Shown: piece by piece, positions 46,445 through 58,274 of the stretch
Position numbering within the stretch: position 1 is the first letter of the stretch
Layout of the letters: every line of letters starts with the position of its first letter
NCBI GenBank assembly: GCA_037903355.1
Contig: JBAJFE010000026.1
Coordinates: forward strand, 1,860,001 to 1,924,000
Direction of reading: 5' to 3'
Length of the DNA stretch: 64,000 nt
Source: Trichuris trichiura
Taxonomy: Eukaryota; Nematoda; Enoplea; Trichinellida; Trichuridae
The notes under the pieces: model-generated
The model's database searches: none
Told to the model about the DNA's origin: nothing
Seen by the model: the letters and a program-made list of their open reading frames with translations, nothing else
Made by a program: the position numbers and the translations under genes

Positions 46445-49400
46445 ATGTATCCACGCAGTAGAAACGCGGTTGTACCTTGGTCATCGAATGTATTGGACTA
46501 TCCTAGCTCAATGAATTTGTCCGAAGAAAATGTGGATTCATTCACAACCGTGTATTATCTTGCACTGCGTTTAATTGCTGCTGGTCCATGCCAAGAAAGT
46601 GCTGCAGTTCTTAGACGTGAAGCGGAATTGTTTGGCATATTTAGCAGTTCAACAAGCAATGGTCGTGGCGCCTTATATGGAAATGGCTTTAGCGATTTTG
46701 AACGATTTGAACAGTCCATTGGTGGTCCCGCGCCCGAGAATCGGCTGGTGGATATGTATAACCATCTTATATCTTTGTGCAAGGAAAAAGTTCCAGTTCC
46801 AAATTCGTTATCCGCGGCCGTGCCGTCTTTGTTTCGTAACGGCCGCCATTCCGTATTTCGGAAGCAAGAAACGTTATATTTGAAATCTTGGAGGTTTGAA
46901 GACCTTATAGGATCAAAAAATGCATTCCCACTGCCTATACCTGGTGGGTTGAAAAACCGTTTCGACCTCTGGAGCTTAAATAAAGTCCGCCCTTGCGTGG
47001 GAATGCCTCTGCGGGCTCAAATGTACATGAAAAGCATTATACGCCGCTTCAACTTGCAAGTAGGTCCCAATGATACGTTTTTTTGCAATTTGCTGTTATA
47101 TTATTGTTAAAATGTAATAAGCTTAAAATTTACGTAACGTATATTATTCGGCTAGTGTTTATAGGTTTATAATGGCGCTTAGAAGGAAAGTATTGCTTAA
47201 TAATTTTTAATCTTTTGAATTTTATCGGCCTTCCTACAGTATTACATAGTAATCAGGTTCCACTTCTTTGTGATTTACGCTTTTCGAATAAAGGTTTTCC
47301 AGTAAGACTGGGGTGAAGCGTATACTTCCTTGAGTAAGTTTACATCGGTTAGATTTCATTCTTTAGATTGATAGTAGCGGCTCAAAGTCAGGCAAGAATT
47401 AATTGTGTAGTTTGATAGCAAGTGGCCAGCAAAGACTAGCGCATAGGTTATGCATCTAAGCTTTTCTAGTTGCCAAGAGTCAATGGCTTTTATAGCGGGT
47501 GAAATTGCCGTTGCTCTTTAAACAGTTTCCTGCAGCTCCATTAGTTTAATTCCTTCATCTTCACCTCGTTGCGTTTAGTAGAATTGATCAAATTTTTACG
47601 AGGATTGCTAGGCACTGTGGGAACGTTGATCTGGAAATGAGTGATCGTTTTTGCATTTCTTTTTTCTGCTGATTGCTGTTTCGCTGTTTAGAAAGTGATA
47701 TTTGGTCACCTCTCTAGCGTTCCCTGTTTGGCAGTCGACTGCACTGGTAAATACTTTATCACTGGAGGCGACGATGGGCTTGTAAAGGTGTGGAATGTGG
47801 AGCACGCACGTCTCCTTTTCACTTTCCGTGGCATTAGAACCCGTATTAACGATGTTGCCATTGATCAGGACAATATTCTTATGGCAGTTAGCTCTGATCA
47901 TGTCAATAGAGTTTACTCTTTACAAGACGGTAGACTAATTGACGTTCTAGTTGGTCATGCGGGCAATCTTCAGGGCGTATGCTTCGTGCCCTACTGGGAC
48001 GAGAACAATCGTTTTCTATGCAGTATAAGCAATTTTGGCGAACTCTGCTTTTGGAAATGGCAACCTGAGCGCCAGCACTTCGATCCAGTGGCATATAAGT
48101 TCGATCTGACACCTTCCTTTAGCAGCAGTCGGCAAATGTCAGTGACGTGCAGCACAGGCGGTCAGTTTGTCGCTGTATGCGGTACAGATTGCGAAATAAC
48201 CATTTTTTCCTTGCGCACCGGCGTTCCTTTCTTGCAAGATCAGCTCAGTACTCTTACGAGCTTCAAACAGTGCGTTGCTTGGTCAAATTTTGGTATAAAT
48301 TTGCTTGCCTCCGGTAAAAGCGGGCTTGCCTGTATTCTGCGTTACGAAAGGCGGAAGTGGAAGCCTTATTTGCTTGACGTCAAGCAAACTTTGCCTGACG
48401 ATCCATCCAGTAAGGACCCTGAAGCGAGAGCGAGTCGTCCCAGAGTAAGATTCGCAATATGGAACTGCAACGACTCTTTGATAGTTGCGCTTTGCAACGA
48501 CTGCCGTATACGCATATTTGATTCCAAAACTCGCAAATTGCTTCGGTGCATAATTGTTTCTACAACTGTGGACAACGTGGTTCCGCATCCTGTCGACCCC
48601 GAAGTGGTAATGACCCATGGGGGAGATGATTTTTTGGTCTTGTGGGATATTGCGGAGGGCAATGTGCTCTTTAAAAGTAAGTTGAACGATGATGGCGCTC
48701 GCGGAGCAGTTATCAAATCTGCCTTGTTTTCCCCTGACGGTACGCGCCTTTGCGCCACGACAAATCTCGGTCGTATGCGCATATTTGGCGTTGGTAAGCT
48801 GAAAGCTCCAGGACCCAAAGAGCAATTCTTTCACACCGATTTTGTCGGCTTGGTGCAGAATAGTGATGGTGATTGGCTGGATGAAGAATGGCAACGGCCG
48901 CCTCATCTTGTTGAACCACCTTTTTTGGTAAATAATGACGGTCAGCTATATCCGCCATCGATGCAGCGACTTGTGCCAGGCCGCGAAAATTGCCCCGAAC
49001 ATTTGTTGACTCCTGACTTTCCGATGCGACGAATTCGTTTGCAAGATGGTGATGACTTTGTACTAATCTACGTGCCAAACCTCGTACGAAGAGATACGCC
49101 TGAAAGCCGAGAGGGAAGATTGCCATGCTGTTGGCTATCTCGAGACATTGTCCTTCCGTTGGAAGAAGGGATGATTGAACTTAATAGAAGCAAAGTAAGT
49201 GACCAGGCTGAGCGAGAGCTAGCATACTTCGATCTGGAAACAAGCAAGGATCCGTTGCCTGAACCGCCAGCTACCGGACGAAGAAGAAGTGCAAGACAAT
49301 CTGTGGCTACTGTAATAGTTGCGGAAGTAGCCGATCTCACTGGTGATTCGGATGACGAATATGATCCTGACTATACGCAAGATTCAAGTACCTTTTCCGG

Positions 49401-51537
49401 CAGGCGACGTCGCATTAGAACAAGAAGAGATGACTTAAACGGTACGGATACGAACGATCAAGACGATGCTGATGATAACAACGGTGACGATGACGACGAT
49501 ACCAGCAGCCTTTCTTCAATGATGGAAACCGATTCGGAGGAGGAAATATCTTCTTCGGGTTCCTCACTTTTGTCGTTAACGTCTGTCACTCGTGCTGCAA
49601 ATCGACGCAGGCAACGCGGGCATTCAATTCCAAATCCAAGACGACGCCAGCAAGTTGCCAATGCAAGGCGAAGGAGACCGGCTCCCAATACGAGGCGACG
49701 CGTAAGAGTTGCGTCGTCAACGCCAAGTGGACCGCCAACACCAGTGTCGGATAGACATAATTTTTCCGAATGGATAACGTGTACATCCAACCGATCGTTT
49801 CCGTACTTTCCACAAAAAGGCGACGAAGTGGTGTACTTTCATCAAGGTCATCGCCTTTACGTTCAGGCCGTCCGTGATGGCAATTTATATCGCATTCGCG
49901 AGCGCGAAATGCCTTGGCATCGATTGGAGCTGAACGAGGAAGAATTTGCCGTTGTTCAAGATGTTTCGTTCGAAGTTTTGGAAATTCGGTTGTGCCGTTT
50001 GACTTTGACGCGCGTCGACCGTCAGACCTCCAGCCCGTTGGATAGCCAGTTCGTCGTCCGTTTTCATGACATGCCAAACGTGGTCGACTTTATCGTGCTG
50101 CGGCAGTACTACGACGTTTCGCTGAGACGTCGTTGGCGGCCAAACGAACGTTTTCAAACCATCATTGACGACAGTTGGTGGTTAGGTACGGTTGTTCGTA
50201 GAGAACCGTTTGAACCGAATTGCCCGCATTCCAATTTCCAATGTTTGGTAGTTGCCTGGGAGAGCGGAGAACAGGAACGCCTTAGCCCATGGGATATGCA
50301 GCCGGCTTGCGTCAACCCATCAGAGCTAGACCGTCATGTTCCCATGTGGAAGTATCGGCCAAAATCTTCTGAATGGCCTACACGAGGTATTGAGGCGGAA
50401 AGTGACCGTATTATTCTTGGCATTGAACATTTGATGGGTCTTCCGTGTGCTGAACCTTTCGTGGCACCAGTCGATATTAACGAGTATCCGCTTTATGCAT
50501 CCGTCATAGATTATCCTTGTGACTTAAACACGATAAAACTGCGTTTGCATAGCAGGTTTTATCGCCGTTTGGAAGCTGTAAAGATGGATGTCAACTACAT
50601 ATGCAAGAATGCCCGAACGTTTAATTTGCCGGACAGTCCTATTGTTGAGCAGGCAGACTTGGTCACTAAAATATTGATTAAGTATATCGACAGTCAGAAC
50701 TGTCATGATATTGGCCAGATATACGAAGAATTTTTGGTAGACCGTCCCGGTCCTAGCAACGGAACTTTGGCGTTGAACAATAACGATTCGGCGGCTGTCG
50801 AATGGCATCAGCAGTGCATGGATATTTTGGCGAATTTACGTCAAGATGTACCTCGCTGCACGGAATACTTAGGGTACATAGAAAGAAAGTTGCGAAACGG
50901 ACGTTACGAAAATCCAATGGCTTTTGCTAGAGAGATGACGTTAAGAATTTCTAAGATGCAAAGTGACCGAACTAGTCAAGTTCGTTCAATAGGTAGGGCC
51001 GTGGACGCTCAATTTCAAAATGCTATCGTTTCCGTCGTCGGTTATTTGCCAGAGCCGACGAGCAGCGGCTCTGCTTCTGCCCCTGCTTTTAATACTCGTA
51101 GATCCAATGGTACTCAGCGTTCGGTACCGATTATGGTTGAAAGTTCGGATGACGATTCAGTGCCGGAATCGACGCCGGTTTTACGTCGCATGAAGACGCG
51201 TTCTACTCAGTCAGGCGCCAATCAGGAAGTGGCCATTGAGAATGGTGACAGTCAAGTGAACAATGAGGCTCAGCAAAGCACCAGCAGTCATCATAACGTC
51301 ACTTCCGCTTTACGAAGCCGTCAACGCCGAGGTGCCGAACTACAGAACGGCGAGGAACAGCAACAAAGGCATCGCTACGAATTGCGTCGAAAGCGTCCAC
51401 TTGTGGTTCAAAACAGACTTGTTGTCAGCAGTGGATCCTCAGATGCGGAAGCGAGCGATGATGCGTCACGGGTGACCGTTCATCAGAGCAGTAGAGGTCG
51501 CCCAATAAGAAAAGTCAGGCGCTACGATATGTCTTAA
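46445..51537 (+). CDS. BRWD3/PHIP-like: BRWD/PHIP-family WD40-bromodomain chromatin protein, two exons
   Basis: Exons 46445-47059 and 47692-51537 join in phase (FNLQ then KVIFGHL) to about 1,486 residues, shorter than human PHIP or BRWD3 (about 1,800). The first exon has the family N-terminus (ALRLIAAGPCQESAAVLRRE). The WD40 propeller spans about 206-585. A Ser/Asp-rich acidic stretch (about 751-828) and Arg-rich segment follow, then a cryptic Tudor-like region (from about 907; KGDEVVYFHQGHRLYVQAV). Bromodomain 1 lies near 1110-1205 and keeps the PVD, YP and NARTFN motifs expected to bind acetyl-lysine or methylated-histone context. A second bromodomain near 1240-1311 is truncated. The family supplies CUL4-DDB1 substrate adaptors and histone-mark readers in the nucleus. 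The upstream in-frame extension (from 46253) has no ATG, so I start at 46445. Confidence 0.93.
47060..47691 (+). other. BRWD intron
   Basis: GTAGGT donor and CGCTGTTTAG acceptor. T-rich intronic sequence with no other feature recognised. Confidence 0.7.
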
Positions 51538-52731
51538 CACAGTATCGACCTTTTACTTCTCTGTGAACAACGTCTTTGCTAGTTGGCTGCGTATTTGGAG
51601 ATATCGTTGCGTTGCTGCTTCTTTTTTCGCACAATACTTTCCGCAATCTACTCTCTCACATAGACATCATTCAATTCCATTGAACATACTTTTTCGTGTG
51701 ATTTTACCGTATAAACTTTGTTCATGCATTGCCGTGCGCAGCAGGCGCTTTTGGGCTGCCAAAATTCTGAGAATTTCAAAATAGAAAGCAAACCGATGGC
51801 GGTATGACTGGTAAGTGAGAATTCGTAGTATACATTTCGTGTTCGTGGTTCGCGTTATTGTTGCTTTATGAGAATTGGCATGTTAACCTGAAGTTCCGCT
51901 AACGTAAACTGCCGGCGGGAAACTTCCAAACGAAGGCGGTTGTTTTAAAAAAATTTTCTCGCTTTTAAAATAAGAATTGCCATTCGCAACCGGAGGGAGC
52001 TGACAGTTCTCGAACTTCGTCAACTTAAGCAGGGGTGCAAGAACGCGCACGTTCGCAAAATCTGTGGGACATTTTCAATTGAAATTATTCCTCCCAAAGC
52101 ACGGAAAGCAAGTGCTTATATGGCAGCTTCAAGTGCGAACAGAAATATTCGTTTGAAAATAGTGGGTACTCTATTTTCTCAACCAAAAAAGGAAACTGCG
52201 GAACGCAATCGAAAAGGCGAAATGGCTGATATTGCAGTCTATACTTCTTATCGCCTTTTGTTTGAAAATTTAAAATTAACCTCCTTGCGAATCTTTAATG
52301 GCTACCGTATTGCCTTTCGAAAACTGTAGGTAGTTCCGAATATTGAACTATTGATAGGAAGTCTCTTGTACGTTCGAATTTTCTGCTTCGTATGTAAGCC
52401 TGCAGTTTTCAATTGTTTATTGCACGATTATATTTGTCGAAGAAAGCGTTCCTAGGCACCCTACGTCTGCACTGGTGGCCACCAAGCAAAGCCGCTCGAA
52501 AGTGCGCACTTTAGTAACATAAATGAACAGGATTGTGAGCTCTGTTCATGTGCATAACACTTGGAATGACCTCAGTTTGCGTTAGCCACGTGATTGAAAC
52601 GCAGCAAGCCTAAAGTTTGTGCAACTTTATCTATTTTTATTCGCTTGTAGCGTCTTGTGCTTTCCTACAGGTGTCGTTTGTCTTACGCACTAGTGTACGA
52701 TATTGGTCGCGCATAGTTGTGTTTTAGCAGA
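51538..52731 (+). other. BRWD 3' flank and TIGAR upstream sequence
   Basis: About 1.2 kb of T-rich sequence without a credible ORF. Ends in GTTTTAGCAG directly before the TIGAR start codon, an acceptor-like site. Confidence 0.5.
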
Positions 52732-53639
52732 ATGCGAGGTGAGAACAGTCAGTGGCCGTCGAAGAGCTTCAAGCTTACCATCGTTAGACAGTCTGTGAAT
52801 ACATAATTTGCCCATTCGTTGCATTGTAGTTTTTTTGCAGCGGTATCACTGATTTAAATGTTGCAAACGTATTGCAAGGTAGGGTTTATCGTGATCTTAA
52901 AAACGTATACTTTTACCCGCTAAGGTCACACTGACTCTCCTTTAAATTCGCTGGGTCGACGGCAGGCATCGCGATTGGGCGAATATTTTGCCGAAAGTGG
53001 GATTGTATTCACGGCTGCCTTCAGCAGTGACCTTATAAGGGCTGTAGAAACAGTTGAGCTAATACTTGAAAAGCAGCCACGCAGCAACAAGCCGGTGAAT
53101 CTGCAAAAGGACTCCGCTTTACGAGAAAGGGTGTACTGAACTTTTGTTCTGTGCAGATAATTTAATGCATATTCCTTTCAGTACTACGGCTGTTACGAGG
53201 GTACCAAAACCGCCAAGTTCCTTGCCGAAGCGCAAAAACGAGGCGTCAAACCGGAGTTTTACACTCCAGAAACCGTGGAACCTGTCCCGAAGCTGGCCGA
53301 ACGAATTGAAAACTGGTTTCAAAAGTGCTTTCGTTCGGCGCGCGAAAATGTCAGTTTGCAAAATGCGGCGTTCAGTTTAAAAAAATGTTCATTCTTTAGG
53401 ACAGCTTCCTGATCGTTGCGCACGGCGGTAGCATTCGTCGTCTTTTTACGTACTTTTACGATTCGTTGAAATGCGAATTTCCCGCAGAACGCGGTCGAGT
53501 AGTTTCTATCGCGCCAAACACGGCGTTTTCCATTTTCTCCGCTAAACTGCCGAAAGACGCAGATGATAAACGAGTCGTCATGAGATGTGATGCTTTACAC
53601 GAAGTTCGTCATCTCTCCGGCGGGTCCGTAGCAAACTAG
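52732..53639 (+). CDS. TIGAR: TIGAR-type fructose-2,6-bisphosphatase, five exons
   Basis: Exons 52732-52790, 52841-52878, 52925-53130, 53182-53349 and 53400-53639 join in phase to 236 residues. It belongs to the histidine phosphatase superfamily: LTIVRHGIT holds the phospho-accepting His (near residue 20). AFSSDLIRA, LRERYYGCYEG (acid catalyst Glu) and IVAHGGSIRRL (second His) follow in TIGAR order. TIGAR hydrolyses fructose-2,6-bisphosphate or related phosphates, lowering glycolysis and favouring NADPH production; 2,3-bisphosphoglycerate is another reported substrate. It is shorter than human TIGAR (270) because the loop before the second His is missing. All introns are 46-51 nt. The third position of the RHG motif triad is Thr-two-on (RHGIT) instead of RHGET. 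Confidence 0.92.
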
Positions 53640-53965
53640 CTTTTTTGTTTGCCGAAGTTTTTGTCTTGCAGCCTTGCCAGAGGCCTAGGTCATAGCAGGA
53701 CAGCGCGTGAGTTTCTCAAAAATTTCTAATTGTAGAAATTAAATGTTTTGATTGAAAAAAAATAAATGGGTGAATGTCAGGCTTCTTTTATCTGTAGCTT
53801 TGGCAAAGTTCAGAAAATAGACGAAAGAAAATGCTGTTGCTAGTATAAACCTACCTGCCGCTTTTTTACTGTAGTTCACCAATAACAATCAACTTTGTTT
53901 AAACTAGTCATGTAACGGCTGCTGTTTGTGTCACAAGATAAACTTGTTAAATTGTAGGCAGCTAA
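53640..53965 (+). other. TIGAR-LCLAT1 spacer
   Basis: 326 bp between stop and next start, including AATAAA at about 53760, a plausible polyadenylation signal for TIGAR. It ends in ATTGTAG eight bases before the LCLAT1 ATG. Confidence 0.6.
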
Positions 53966-56900
53966 ATGTCCGTCTGGCGAAACGCGGCTCTTGTTTTTCT
54001 GTTACTTTTCTCAGCTTACGTCGGATGCATTTTGTTCCTGTTTCCTCTACTGCCTTTGCTTTTCCTTGCCAAGCATCAATGGCGACAGTGCGTTGATCAG
54101 TTTTTCGCATCTTGGCTTTGCTTTGCTGTGGTAAGAAGCCGTTAACTGCTTAAGCAACGTTGCGTGACCACGTGAACTGACTTTATCCTTTCGTGCGCGC
54201 TGGAAGCAATCTTTGTCAAACTTGCGCTAACCATAATGTCTTTTTTTGGTAAAAATATTTTTTATAAATGCATAATAGGAAAAATTTTAATAAATAAATG
54301 ATGAATAGTTTGGGTAACTTTCGCATAGAAGTTTGTTAGCTCGTTTCTGTTACCCACCCGCAATGTCTTTTTACTTTATCGTTTTCTCGACCGAATTTCT
54401 ACAGTATATATACTGGAGAAAGTATATATACAGTATACATACTAAGAAACGAGCTAACAAACTTTTATTTATAAATTAGCATAAAATTTTCTGTATTGCG
54501 TAATTAAATCTGTAAATTACAGACGATGAAGAGAATCAAGCTAAACATTTGCTTCCAGGCATGTCGGGTGCCTTAAGCTCTTTTGTTGAACAAGAAACAC
54601 GTGTTGAAACGCTGATGCATTTCCTGATTTATACTTTTTCGAAGTTTGACTCACAGGTTAACTTAGTGTCGTGTCGAACCGTATAGAAATGTAGGACTGC
54701 GCTTCAACTTGACTTCGCCGACTTGGCTTCAAACCAATTTGGACTATCCTACCTGGCTGCAAGTCAACTCGGTGTAGAAACAACTGGTCCTGTTGGCATA
54801 TCTGCACTCATGTATACAGTTTGCTTGGTGTAAAACCAGTATATATGATACATAGAGGATTTATATAGTAAATAAAAGACGAATGCATGTGTCTGCTATA
54901 TACAGCACGTATGCAGTAAATGCTGCTTACACGAACGAAGTCGTGTGCTCTCCAAAGTTCGTGCATCATACGCATAATATAGAAGTTGTATAACCCATAC
55001 AAACAGGGTATTAATAGAATTTGTGGCATTCACGTAGTATACTTTGCCTGTAAGCAGAATGCGTATGAAACTCACCGTTGCTATCGTACACATGTAGTAT
55101 GCGCTCCGTATGTGCTTATATACGGAGAATATTTGTGGTACCTATGGCTTCTGCGTTATAACTGAGATGCTTACCGCATAAATGGTCTCACACATGTAGT
55201 ACATGTGGTTTATATAACGGCATGCATGGAATATTCTTGGAATCTATGACATGTACTTGGTTAAAGTTGCATATAAAGAAGGTATTTATGATATGTACCC
55301 TCTCTACGGTATGCCGCAGTGTCTATGTTGTGTATGGTTGCATACAGGGAACATTTAGTGTATATATGGCTTGAACACGGTAGACATTGTTTATAGATAA
55401 AGTATCTGTGATGTGCAGAGTCTTCAGCCGCATCTGCAGTGTCCATGGCATATATACTTGCCTGCAGGACATACTTATAGTATATATAGAATATGTGACC
55501 CAGAGGCACTAGTTATTACAAATACCTCCTTCATAAGCATTGTATACCACGTGTTTGCCATAGGCCCTGTAATTATTCGCTCAATGCAACAATGTAAGTC
55601 ATTTACGTTACATGTTTCCCTGGAGATCCGGGACATCATAGATACCCTATTTAAAAGCAATTCATACCACGCGCATACCATATGGCATACATATGTCCTG
55701 TAGCCAAGTATATACGCTACAGATACTGCTTACGTGGCTGTAGGCCCTGTGTGTCACAAATATCCTATTTATATGCAATCTTATACCATGTGTACGCCAT
55801 ATATACGCTAGATATTCCCACTGTACAAGTATGTATACCATAGATACTACATATATGGAGTAGAGAAGGTAGATATCATAAATACCTTCTTTATGTGCGA
55901 TTTAAATCATGTACATGTCCTAAGTCCATGACTGTTCTGTGCGTTCGGTTATGCAAACTATAAGTACTACATGTGTACCGTTGATACCATTTGCAACGTA
56001 GTATAAGCAATGTGTGCCATCTAGAAGCCATAGATAGCGTAAATATTCCTCGCGCGCAAGTACTTACAGCATGTTTACAATACGTGTGCCATAGAAACGG
56101 TAGGTTTCACAGGTATTCTGCTTGTAGGCATAGTATACTGCATGAATACCGTGAATTTTACGAATACCTTGTTTGTATGGGATATACGACCTCTGTATTA
56201 CGCGTATGATGGAGAAAGCAGAAACCATCTTACGTGTAGACAGCATGTGCTGCATGCGAGCTGTATATAGCAGACATACGTACTACACGTACCCTCTACG
56301 TATTAGGTATGCTGAATTCACGCCAGGTAAACTGTATGCATAAGTACAGGAATGACCACGGGGCCAAATGCTTCTAGGCCAAGCTGATATGAAAATGAAC
56401 GACTCTGGAACCTCGTCACTCACATTGGGTAGCAGCTTTTCCGTGTTAAGTTTTTAAGCTTTTTTATTCATTTATGGGGCAGTCAAAATGAAATTGGCGT
56501 TGCCGCAGTTCGTGCGAGCGTCAAAGGAGCTGTTTTCGTTTAACACTGATGATTAGCTTCGAAACTATTGGTTCGAAAGTTTCGTCTTTGTCGATTATAC
56601 AAAGTCTAGCGTAATTAGCCAAACATCTGAGCAGGAAATCTAGCGAAAATGTCGTCAGACCAGAAGTTTTTGATTCAAGGAGAACACTTCATTGAGGTTG
56701 AGGTTTGTTAGCGTTGCGGCACCAAGCAACCTTCTTCTATTAGCAATTCGTCAATGCATATTTTGTTGTGTTAATGTTATGTCAACCACGATGGTAAAAA
56801 TTGTTTCCTTTTATGTTTTGCTGTGTTGTTCAGTTGAGGGAAAGGCATAGGTGAGTTCTGAAAGAACTTCGTTAAAAAATTCACGGTTGCTTCCACATAC

Positions 56901-58094
56901 GCTTATTAATGTAGCGGAAGCTGTCTTATTCCGAGTATTAAATATAATGAAGATTTAGTCTCGTTGCGGTATGAACATTGCTTAGTAAGAGTTGATAAAA
57001 GATTTATCAGTTTAAAAGTTTCAATGGCATTTTGTTTAAGTCGCTGTTGACTTACCTATGCAAGGTGCGGGTGGTTGTTTCTGGGGAAAGCATCAGATCC
57101 ACCGACAAGGCAGTGCTACTGATGAATCATCGTACGCGTCTTGACTGGATGTTTTTCTGGGTTGCTCTTTTCAAGTATTGTCCAAAGTTGCTCACAACTG
57201 GTGCCATCATATTAAAGTCTTCGTTGAAAAATGTACCTGGTGCTGGTTGGTCGATGCAGTGCAAGAATTTCGTCTTCCTGGATCGATCCTGGAATAGCGA
57301 CAAGAAGACTCTCGATATGTCGTCTGCTTACTATTCTGCCATTGGTATTCCTTTTCAGGTCTGCCAGTGTAGCCATGTAATATCGTCTAACTGTAATCTA
57401 CTTTTCTCAGGTGCTGGTTTTTCCTGAGGGTACAAATTTTACTGCAGAAACTAAAGAACGAAGCGATATTTTCTCGGCTGCTAATAAGTTGGCCTCGTAT
57501 GATTATCTATTGCAGCCAAGAACCACCGGGACGGTGCATCTCATTAAAGAATTTTTAAAACGTATGTTACTGATGCAGCGCAATAGTTACAATGCAAGTA
57601 TTGCAGGAAATAGTCTGGATTGCATCTACGACATCACCGTTGCCTATCCGGACAATATAGTCGAGACTGAAGTGGAGTTCATTAAAGGACAGGCGCCGAA
57701 GGAAGTCCATTTCCATGTTGAGCGTTATGGCTCTGCCGTACTTGCTAGTTTGGCTACGAAAAGCGACGATGAGTTGGCCGGATGGCTTCGCGAAGTTTGG
57801 GAAATCAAAGACTTGCGACTGCGTCGCTTTTTTACAGAATCAAAGCATATGCGGGCAGCCGTCCATTGTAAAAACTCGTTCACGAGCTTTCAATCCGCAT
57901 GTCTCATTCTCGTAGCGTTATTTTGGATGCTCACTGTATCATTCTTCTTGTATGCGCTCTGTTTTCACAGTCTGTTTTCGTTGTTTTACGTTGCCGCTTC
58001 GTTTATGGTTTTCAGGTTTGTCGAGGTAAAGTACGGTGGAATGGACGTACTTCAAACGGCTGTATGGTTGTCGCAGCGTAAAATTTTTTCGTGA
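53966..58094 (+). CDS. LCLAT1: LCLAT1-type lysophospholipid acyltransferase, three exons
   Basis: Exons 53966-54130, 57041-57358 and 57411-58094 join in phase to 388 residues. A first membrane helix (NAALVFLLLFSAYVGCILF) is followed by the AV-SLL junction matching the human PVALLE segment. The catalytic HX4D motif is NHRTRLDW, the second motif is FPEGTNFT, and RTTG and ITVAYPDNI segments follow. Two C-terminal membrane helices occur around 290-350. Family members (AGPAT8/ALCAT1, PlsC superfamily) transfer fatty acyl chains from acyl-CoA to lysocardiolipin, lysophosphatidylinositol or lysophosphatidylglycerol in ER or mitochondria-associated membranes. Intron 1 is 2.9 kb and holds two inverted-repeat structures; intron 2 is 52 nt. 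Confidence 0.93.
54329..54464. repeat. Small foldback with 20-bp terminal inverted repeats
   Basis: AAGTTTGTTAGCTCGTTTCT at 54329-54348 is repeated as its exact reverse complement at 54445-54464. The 96-bp middle contains further TATA-rich palindromes (AGTATATATACT). It resembles a MITE remnant or a stable RNA hairpin inside LCLAT1 intron 1. No clear target duplication was identified. Confidence 0.8.
54840..56320. repeat. Large imperfect inverted repeat built from degenerate units
   Basis: Two arms meet near 55585. Matching pairs were seen at four depths: 54885-54935 with 56215-56275 (TCTGCTATATACAGC), 55000-55060 with 56120-56190 (CCCATACAAACA), 55265-55300 with 55870-55905 (AAGAAGGTATTTATGAT) and 55448-55490 with 55682-55722 (TATGTCCTG..CAAGTATATA). 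Every pair has its midpoint near 55.58 kb. Each arm also contains degenerate direct units (AAATACC..TTTATG type) spaced roughly 110-130 bp. Identity is near 80% by eye in the best parts. Transcription through it would give a ~700-bp imperfect hairpin. Confidence 0.85.
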
Positions 58095-58274
58095 AGGATC
58101 TGCTTGTTGATTTCTCAGTGCATAATACTTTAACTGTTGCTGTTGTTGTTATAGCGTCGTAAATGAATCTCGGTTGCTTGCACTTTTGGTCAACTTGTTC
58201 TGATCTTTGAATACTTGAATTTTTGTGACTGCCATGATTTCCTAACTTTTCCTTTTGTCTCTCCGTAGAAAGCA

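Noticed and set aside
48283..50157. Several minus-strand open frames of 90-207 codons
   Set aside because: They are all antisense to the long BRWD exon and follow its codon pattern; none has splice or homology support.
54840..56320. Possible CRISPR-like or simple tandem array
   Set aside because: Units are degenerate, not identical, have no unique spacers, and occur in both orientations; the host is an animal.
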